Assembly: GCA_910579675.1 (NCBI GenBank)
Contig: CAJTUF010000004.1
Coordinates: forward strand, 95,523-159,522
Direction: 5' to 3'
Source of the DNA: an uncultured Muribaculaceae bacterium
Lineage (GTDB): Bacteria; Bacteroidota; Bacteroidia; Bacteroidales; Muribaculaceae
DNA length: 64,000 nt
Positions 59,501-64,000 of the stretch are shown in pieces (position 1 is the first letter of the stretch; every line of letters begins with the position of its first letter). Both the position numbers and the translations under genes were made by a program. Under the pieces are notes generated by a model that did no database searches, was not told where the DNA came from, and was given only the letters and a program-made list of their open reading frames with translations.

Positions 59501-59635
59501 TACTTCAACGGCGAAAACCTCCTTACATTCTCAAAGATTTTCGACAAGGGTCTTGACCCCGAAGCTCCCCAGGGCCGTGGCGCTTACTACGCCAACGTGC
59601 GCAAGCTCTCTCTCGGTCTTAAGCTCACCCTTTAA
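56549..59635 (+). CDS. SusC/RagA-family TonB-linked outer-membrane transporter (third pair)
   Basis: 1028 residues. Signal peptide (MSKRFIAAGMLSSLLLIGGGNLADAQ) contains a G8 homopolymer in its codons (56600-56607). Regulatory-like domain (about 37-110: CVGTIVSENGEEVIGATVKVKGTS is its start), TonB box LDEVVVVGYG, plug with GEMPGVVVVQSSGAPGG, SPLVIVDGVPGSMNNI and LKDAASAAIYGVQAANGVILITTKTG, then the barrel ending in KLSLGLKLTL. It is not close to the other two SusC proteins at the N-terminus. With SusD and the sulfatase downstream it suggests uptake of a sulfated glycan. Confidence 0.95.
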   Translation: MSKRFIAAGMLSSLLLIGGGNLADAQAITVAQQTAGTCVGTIVSENGEEVIGATVKVKGTSMATSTNIDGKFSLTGVKPGAVLEISCIGYEPLSVTWNGQPLSLTMKETANALDEVVVVGYGVQKKANVTGSVSSMKASAIEDRAVASVSAAMAGEMPGVVVVQSSGAPGGQTGTVTIRGNNSVNSASPLVIVDGVPGSMNNIDPQDIESLSVLKDAASAAIYGVQAANGVILITTKTGKLNAAPKITYSGSVSWSSPTTKLDPVNAHDYTMLMREALLNSDPNANVAVYDARLQQYADGTLDPEGTNWWKETFKSHGTETAHTVQINGGSANTTYMASLGYLYQGGILDQNDYNRYNARVNLNSQIRKWIAFGTQTSFYRGISRDGYNGVAGITQHVNRLNATLSPYDENGEYVAPASMQNPLAERDFATGITRTKNDQLFTNIYLNITPIEGLSIKPLFSWRHDYRDYYRFRKVLLYGGSYNGGDNGTRRGDHNYYNWDWMTYQGTINYNKTIAKKHDIGILAGYEAVRYMYRYTTTGREGGGDNALWEVLGALSTNGMTNDDGGHDLNRRSWFGRVTYAFDNRYLFEANFRADASSRFPKDNRWGYFPAVSAAWRISQESFMEGTSDWLNNLKLRLGWGRTGNEELGDDYYPAVATYAYSNNLIGTNLYSSLFESRYVNNNLKWANVTNWELGLEASFLNNMFVFEGSIYRRKTNDMLLNLPIQTVIGVSAPAQNAGSVENKGVDLSLIYNHRLNKDWSWSVAINAGYNHNEITNLAGTEGANPSNTLTWFLEGEAIGSYYGYIADGLFKNEEEVKAGPLRTGSEKPGNIRFKDIGSYDADGKFVPIPDGKITAADRAVIGKMNPTWMGGLNVGINFRDFDFSMLWQGAFDYERYMTGEASQAFYNGGTMNNWQMKERWTPENPNGTYPRLYPNSASSPDVSVTNSFWCEDASYVRLKNLTFGYTIPTAITQKAGLEKVRIYFNGENLLTFSKIFDKGLDPEAPQGRGAYYANVRKLSLGLKLTL
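56600..56607. repeat. G8 tract in the signal-peptide codons of the third susC
   Basis: Eight G from codon 18 to codon 20 (Gly-Gly-Gly). A change of one base would shift the frame. Confidence 0.9.
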
Positions 59636-59649
59636 TCTCAATCCCCACA

Positions 59650-61356
59650 ATGAAAACAAAATTTTTCAGCATATGCGCTTCGCTGGCCCTCGCTATCGGT
59701 GCCAGCTCATGTGTCGACCTCGACACCGCGCCGCTTAACCAGAAGTCGGATGCCACCATGTGGCAGACCCCCGAGGATGCGGAGCAGGGCGTTTCGGTTC
59801 TCTACGTCTACCTCCCCAGCTCGATGAGCCAGGCCAGCAGCGACGTCTATACCGACAATGCCGTCCACGGTATCAAATGGGCTGTGAGCCAGCAGGCCCA
59901 CGGCGTGTGGAACCCCACCGACTACGACTGGGCAATCGAATATCAGTATATCCGCTGGGCCAACCTCGTGTTTGCCAACATCGACAAGGTGCAGGGCTTC
60001 ACAGAGTCGCAGCGCAACAATGTGCTCGGTCAGGCCTACTTCTTCCGCGCCCTCATCTACTCCGACCTCATCCGCCAGTTTGGCGATGTGCCCTACACCG
60101 ATCAGCCCATGGATCTGAGCGAGCAGGAAGGCATCGTGCGTGAGGACTGGCACACTGTCTACGACAAGGTTATGGCCGACTTCGACCAGGCCATCACCCT
60201 CCTGCCCGAATACACCACCGACGGTCGCGTGAACAAGCAGGTGGCCCGCGGCTTCAAGGCCAAGACCGCCCTCTACTTCGCCAACCCCGAGTGTCAGCAC
60301 TATGTGGCCGACGGCTACCAGACAGCTGCCACCGCCACCAAGGCCATCATCGACTCAGGCCACTACGGCCTCTATGATGAGGGCTACACCGGCACCGCCA
60401 AGGACTATACCGGCCACTACGAAGAGATGTTCTGGGGCCTCAATATGGACAACTCAAATGAGAGCCTTATCTCTGTGCGCAACATCGCCAGCCTCAACAA
60501 GGGTACCAACTACATCGGCTTCAACTGCTTCCCGAAACTCGGCTGGGGCGGCACCAACCCCACCCAGAGCCTCGTTGACACCTTCGAGGACTGCGAGGGC
60601 GCTCCCATCTCGGAATCTAAGATCTTCGATCCCCTCCACCCGAAGGCCAACCGTGACCCCCGCCTCATTGCCAACGTGATCTTCTCGGGCGACGAGATGT
60701 ATGGCGTGACAGTCAACACCACCCCGCTCCCCTCGTCGGGCGACCGCGCTCTCTATCCCGTAGGTTGCGGCGATGCTACCCTCACCGGTTATCAGACCAA
60801 GAAGTGGCTCAATCCCGATGTGTATCCTGAGACTGAAGGTTGGAACCACGACGCTTGCGGCTCTGCGATGCGCTTCACCGAGGTGCTCCTCATGTATGCC
60901 GAGGCTCTGAACGAGATGAGCGACCGCCCGCAGGAATCGCTCGACGCCGTAAACCGCGTCCGCGCCCGCGTGGGTATGCCCGCCCTCCAGAAGACCGATG
61001 CCTCGCTCCCCACTTATGTAGGCAGCCAGGACGCACTCCGCCAGCGCATCCGCAACGAGTTCCGCGTAGAGTTCTGCTTCGAGGGTGACCACCGCCAGTG
61101 GGATGCCCGCCGCTGGAACATCGCCACCGATGTGCTCAACGCTCCCCGCTACTCCTACAAGTACAAGATCATCGAGGATCCGGCCAACGCCCTCCCCGGC
61201 GACAATGGTCAGGTATGTCTGCTCTACGTAGCCGACGGCCAGCAGGATCAGATCACCAATCAGGTTATCTCCTACCAGCCCCACAACTACGTTTACCCGA
61301 TCCCGCAGTCGCAGATCGACCTCAACCCCAACCTGATACAGAACCCCGGTTATTGA
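59650..61356 (+). CDS. SusD/RagB-family outer-membrane lipoprotein (third pair)
   Basis: 568 residues. Lipobox ASSC (Cys near residue 21) followed by VDLDTAPLNQKSDATMWQTPEDAEQGV. Helices typical of SusD: IRWANLVFANIDKVQGFTESQRNNVLGQAYFFRALIYSDLIRQFGDVPY in its sense (start and end quoted), and the C-terminal FTEVLLMYAEALNEMSDRPQESLDAVNRVRARVG and FRVEFCFEGDHRQWDARRWN. Starts 14 bp after its SusC. Tandem hairpins follow. Confidence 0.95.
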   Translation: MKTKFFSICASLALAIGASSCVDLDTAPLNQKSDATMWQTPEDAEQGVSVLYVYLPSSMSQASSDVYTDNAVHGIKWAVSQQAHGVWNPTDYDWAIEYQYIRWANLVFANIDKVQGFTESQRNNVLGQAYFFRALIYSDLIRQFGDVPYTDQPMDLSEQEGIVREDWHTVYDKVMADFDQAITLLPEYTTDGRVNKQVARGFKAKTALYFANPECQHYVADGYQTAATATKAIIDSGHYGLYDEGYTGTAKDYTGHYEEMFWGLNMDNSNESLISVRNIASLNKGTNYIGFNCFPKLGWGGTNPTQSLVDTFEDCEGAPISESKIFDPLHPKANRDPRLIANVIFSGDEMYGVTVNTTPLPSSGDRALYPVGCGDATLTGYQTKKWLNPDVYPETEGWNHDACGSAMRFTEVLLMYAEALNEMSDRPQESLDAVNRVRARVGMPALQKTDASLPTYVGSQDALRQRIRNEFRVEFCFEGDHRQWDARRWNIATDVLNAPRYSYKYKIIEDPANALPGDNGQVCLLYVADGQQDQITNQVISYQPHNYVYPIPQSQIDLNPNLIQNPGY

Positions 61357-61399
61357 TACATCAACGCTAAAAAGTAATTGATAGTTACTTGATGCCAGC

Positions 61400-61458
61400 G
61401 CAGCAGGGAGCGGAGCCATGATAATCTGATACACTCCCTCAGCCCCGCTCCCTGCTGC
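61400..61458 (+). terminator. First hairpin after the third SusD gene
   Basis: A 14-bp perfect stem (61400-61413 with 61445-61458) around a 31-nt loop, 43 bp after the stop. Confidence 0.65.
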
Positions 61459-61468
61459 TCTCTTTCGA

Positions 61469-61505
61469 GTCAGGGGAGGCCCCGCGCCTCCCCTGACTTT
61501 TTTTT
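61469..61505 (+). terminator. Intrinsic terminator of the third SusC/SusD operon
   Basis: A 12-bp stem GTCAGGGGAGGC/GCCTCCCCTGAC (61469-61480 with 61486-61497), 5-nt loop, then eight T. Confidence 0.92.
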
Positions 61506-61506
61506 A

Positions 61507-61540
61507 GCCACGCGACATGGTGCCGCGTGGCATTTTTTTT
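61507..61540 (+). terminator. Second intrinsic terminator before the sulfatase
   Basis: An 8-bp stem GCCACGCG/CGCGTGGC (61507-61514 with 61524-61531), then A and eight T (61533-61540). The sulfatase therefore has its own transcript. Confidence 0.75.
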
Positions 61541-61541
61541 G

Positions 61542-61549
61542 TAATTTTG
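61542..61549 (+). promoter_or_regulatory. -7 box of the sulfatase gene
   Basis: TAATTTTG, 28 bp before the ATG at 61578, immediately after the terminator T-run; -33 not clear. Confidence 0.6.
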
Positions 61550-61577
61550 CCCCATAACCTTAAATAAACCGACATCC

Positions 61578-63128
61578 ATGGATACCCGACTGATCATGGC
61601 GGGCCTCGGCGCACTCGCTGCCGCTGCTCCGGCGCCTATTGCAGCTTCGCAGACCAACAGCGCTCCCGACACCCGCCCCAACATACTCTATATAATGTGC
61701 GACGATATGGGCTACGGCGATCTGGGCTGCTACGGGCAGCAGATCATCTCCACCCCCAATATCGACAGTCTCGCACGTCAGGGCATGCTCTTCACCCAGG
61801 CCTATGCTGGCTCGCCGGTGTCGGCTCCGTCGCGCGCCACCTTCATGACCGGCCAGCACTCGGGCCACACTCTCGTGAGAGGCAACAAGGAGTATTGGCG
61901 CGGGGTGCCCATGGTGAGCTATGGAGCCAATATGGACTTCAGCCGGGTGGGTCAGGAAGCCTACGACACGGCCCATGTCATCATCCCCGAGATCATGAAA
62001 GACAATGGCTATGCCACCGGCATGTTTGGCAAATGGGCCGGAGGATACGAAGGCTCCCCCTCGACCCCCGACAAGCGCGGTATCGACGAGTATTACGGCT
62101 ACCTGTGTCAGTTTCAGGCCCATCTTTACTATCCCAACTTCCTCAACCGCTACAGCCGCAGCCTGGGCGACACGGCCACCGTGCGCGTGACCCTCGACCG
62201 CAATATCCTCCACCCCATGTATGGGCCCGGCTATGCCGAGCGCGACCAGTATTCGGCCGATCTGATCCACGAAAAGGCTCTCGAATGGCTCGACGCCCGC
62301 AAGGAGGGTGAGCCGTTTATCGGCATCTTCACCTACACCCTGCCCCACGCCGAGCTCCGTCAGCCCGAAGATTCGATCTACCGCCACTATGCCGGGCGCT
62401 TTGAGGCCGAGGGCGAACACAGCTACGGCGGCAGCGAAGGGAGCCGCTACAATCCCACCGACCACGCCCACACCCAGTTTGCGGCAATGATCACCCGTCT
62501 CGACACCCAGGTGGGCGAGATCATGGCCAAGCTCGACGAGAAAGGACTGGCCGACAACACGGTACTCATCTTCACCTCCGACAATGGCCCCCACGAGGAG
62601 GGTGGCGCCGATCCGGCCTACTTCAACCGCGACGGCCTGCTGAAAGGACTCAAGCGCTCAACCCACGAGGGTGGCATACGAGTGCCCTTTATCGTGCGCT
62701 GGCCCGCCAAGATAGCTCCCGGACAGCGGAGCGACAAGATGCTCGCCTTCTACGACCTCATGCCCACATTCTGCGACATAGCGGGAATTGAGAACTATGA
62801 GGAGCGCTACCGCAACCCGTCGCTGGAGCATGACTGGTTTGACGGCATATCCTTTTATCCCACCCTTACGGGCGAAGGGGAGCAGAAGGAGCACGACGCC
62901 CTCTTCTGGGAGTTTCACGAGACCAATATGCTCGGAGTGCGTCAGGGCGACTGGAAATTAGTGGTGCAGAACGGCAAATGCCGCCTCTACAATCTCGCCA
63001 CCGACATCCACGAAGACCACGACCTCGCAGCCGAATACCCGGCCAAAGTGGAAGAGCTCAAAGCCATCATCAAGCGCGAGCATGTCGACCCCGAGATCGA
63101 CTTCTTCAACCTCACCATCCCCGACTGA
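61578..63128 (+). CDS. Sulfatase, Ser-type (formylglycine-dependent)
   Basis: 516 residues, exported (MDTRLIMAGLGALAAAAPAP at the start). Sulfatase signature SAPSR at 82-86, so the nucleophile is Ser82, which an anSME must oxidise to formylglycine; no anSME gene is in the window. Metal residues Asp42-Asp43 in YIMCDDMGYGDLG, and the later FTSDNGPHEEG. The second signature reads GYATGMFGKWAGG, without the His of the common GKWHLG form. Together with the adjacent SusC/SusD pair it points to sulfated glycans such as mucin O-glycans or glycosaminoglycans; the exact linkage cannot be read. Confidence 0.93.
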   Translation: MDTRLIMAGLGALAAAAPAPIAASQTNSAPDTRPNILYIMCDDMGYGDLGCYGQQIISTPNIDSLARQGMLFTQAYAGSPVSAPSRATFMTGQHSGHTLVRGNKEYWRGVPMVSYGANMDFSRVGQEAYDTAHVIIPEIMKDNGYATGMFGKWAGGYEGSPSTPDKRGIDEYYGYLCQFQAHLYYPNFLNRYSRSLGDTATVRVTLDRNILHPMYGPGYAERDQYSADLIHEKALEWLDARKEGEPFIGIFTYTLPHAELRQPEDSIYRHYAGRFEAEGEHSYGGSEGSRYNPTDHAHTQFAAMITRLDTQVGEIMAKLDEKGLADNTVLIFTSDNGPHEEGGADPAYFNRDGLLKGLKRSTHEGGIRVPFIVRWPAKIAPGQRSDKMLAFYDLMPTFCDIAGIENYEERYRNPSLEHDWFDGISFYPTLTGEGEQKEHDALFWEFHETNMLGVRQGDWKLVVQNGKCRLYNLATDIHEDHDLAAEYPAKVEELKAIIKREHVDPEIDFFNLTIPD

Positions 63129-63163
63129 TCACCCTGCGCTCCCCCGCGGCATCCCACCCTAAC

Positions 63164-63411
63164 CACCTCATACCCAGAATGTAGGGATGCACCACGGTGC
63201 ATCCGCCCCCGCGACGATGCCCCGCGATGCCCTTGCGCGCAACAGCGCGCCTCTCGCGACGCCCACCCGGCGCGTAGCGCCCAAAGCCGCGTTAGCGGCG
63301 TCCCTGAAGGGTAGCCACGGGCAAGAGCGCGCGTAGCCGCCGCAGCCCGTGGATAAAAGCGCGAAAAAGAAAAAGGCTCAGCGTCAGCCGAGCCCCACAC
63401 CGCGACGCCAT
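63164..63411 (+). repeat. Repeat field B, plus-strand unit with REP-like palindrome
   Basis: Palindrome GGATGCACC-AC-GGTGCATCC at 63185-63204, then the hairpin series GGCGC-GTA-GCGCC (63269-63281), GCCGC-GTTA-GCGGC (63286-63299), CCC-TGAA-GGG (63302-63311) and the main hairpin CCACGGGC/GCCCGTGG (63315-63322 with 63345-63352) around a 22-nt loop, then the GGCTCAGCGTCAGCCGAGCC end. A second plus-strand unit begins near 63800 and runs out of the window. Confidence 0.88.
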
Positions 63412-63440
63412 GCCGCCCAAGGGGCTCGGCTGACGCTGAG
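63377..63440. repeat. 20-bp inverted repeat at the junction of opposite repeat units
   Basis: 63377-63396 and 63421-63440 are perfect 20-bp complements, the same junction type as 6868-6934 but longer and without a T-run. Confidence 0.85.
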
Positions 63441-63720
63441 AGAGGGCGGGGGCCGCGCCTGACCCGCGGCTGCGGCGGCTACGCGCGCTCTTGCCGCGGG
63501 CTACCCATCAGGTAGCGCCCCCAAGGGGGCTCCGGGCGCTAACGCGCCTCCCGCGTCGCCGCCCATGCCGCCCAAGGGGCTCGGCTGACGCTGAGCGAAG
63601 GCGTGGGGGCCGCGCCTGACCCGCGGCTGCGGCGGCTAACGCGCGCCCTTGCCGCGGGCTACCCATCAGGTAGCGCCCCCAAGGGGGCTCCGGGCGCTAA
63701 CGCGCCTCCCGTCTCGCCCG
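63412..63720 (-). repeat. Repeat field B, two minus-strand units
   Basis: Two tandem inverted units. Main hairpins 63463-63470/63493-63500 and 63620-63627/63651-63658, both CCCGCGGC with GCCGCGGG, loops of 22 and 23 nt. Smaller hairpins GCCCCC-TT-GGGGGC and GCTACC/GGTAGC precede them on the minus strand. Confidence 0.85.
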
Positions 63721-63749
63721 CCCATGCCGCCGCCCAACGTCGCCGAATC

Positions 63750-64000
63750 GGATGCACCATGGTGCATCCCTACAAGCCGCGACATCCCACCCGAACCGCC
63801 TCATACCCAGGATGTAGGGATGCACCACGGTGCATCCGCCCCGCGACGACGCCCAGCGACGATGCCCGCGCGACAATGCCCCGCGACGCCCTTGCGCGCA
63901 AAAGCGCCTCTCGCGACGCCCATCCGGCGCGTAGCGCCCAAAGCCGCGTTAGCGGCGTCCCTGAAGGGTAGCCACGGGCAAGAGCGCGCATAGCCGCCGC
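63750..64000. repeat. Repeat field B, REP-like palindromes and truncated plus-strand unit
   Basis: Perfect palindrome GGATGCACCATGGTGCATCC at 63750-63769 (opposite orientation, followed by CTACAA) and a second at 63818-63837, then a unit nearly identical to 63205-63344 cut off at the window edge. No gene was found in 63129-64000. Confidence 0.85.

Overview
The window (about 60% GC) comes from the phylum Bacteroidota, order Bacteroidales, most plausibly a Muribaculaceae-type gut commensal. The evidence is three SusC/SusD pairs, a Bacteroidota-type GlmU-like protein, a fused gamma-alpha KorA, an alpha-2-macroglobulin with no thioester, a surface protein with a type IX-like C-terminal tail, and many promoters of the Bacteroidota form (TTTG, 19-21 nt, TAnnTTTG). 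Family placement is inference; the order is well supported. No rRNA operon, CRISPR array, prophage or insertion sequence with a transposase was recognised. There is one tRNA gene.

Layout. 1-6436: partial valS (minus), a pRiA4b ORF-3-like gene with an unknown partner, a GlmU-like gene overlapping an unknown gene, and rpsU. 6437-7338: a repeat field without genes. 7339-17336: a large secreted protein transcribed away from a phosphosugar mutase, then an exported phosphoesterase, an LTA-synthase-type membrane sulfatase-fold enzyme, a PAP2 phosphatase and thymidine kinase. 17384-27648: a tightly packed run of DUF3108 protein, 5'-nucleotidase, ECF sigma factor, one-TM protein, CpxP/Spy-like protein, alpha-2-macroglobulin and a short SSB, which looks like an envelope-stress module. 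27751-33983: phosphoesterase, second ECF sigma factor, AspT-type transporter, small protein, MFS exporter and Crp/Fnr regulator. 34040-39742 (minus): Mpi-like serine invertase, DivIC/FtsB, small membrane protein, CoaX, outer-membrane protein, LptC and a GldE/CorC-like protein in compact order. 39915-50137: two SusC/SusD pairs transcribed apart from a shared 652-bp gap. 50244-54305: KorA, KorB and glutaminase. 54334-56214: tRNA-Arg, then a low-GC HipBA toxin-antitoxin pair. 56549-63128: a third SusC/SusD pair and a Ser-type sulfatase. 63129-64000: a second repeat field.

Two observations stand out. (1) Between the two divergent susC genes an 11-bp inverted repeat, with palindromic half-sites and an asymmetric 2-bp core, encloses a segment carrying the only recognisable promoter of the left susCD pair. 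The core closely resembles the site I recall for the Bacteroides fragilis Mpi invertase, and an Mpi-like invertase gene lies about 5 kb away. This looks like a phase-variable switch for nutrient uptake. The start regions of the two susC genes also form an 87-bp inverted repeat. (2) The two gene-free fields consist of a multi-hairpin repeat found in both orientations. Its stems differ in sequence between copies but stay paired (compensatory changes), while the 22-nt loop of the main hairpin is nearly constant. It is accompanied by short REP-like palindromes. I do not recognise it as a named element.
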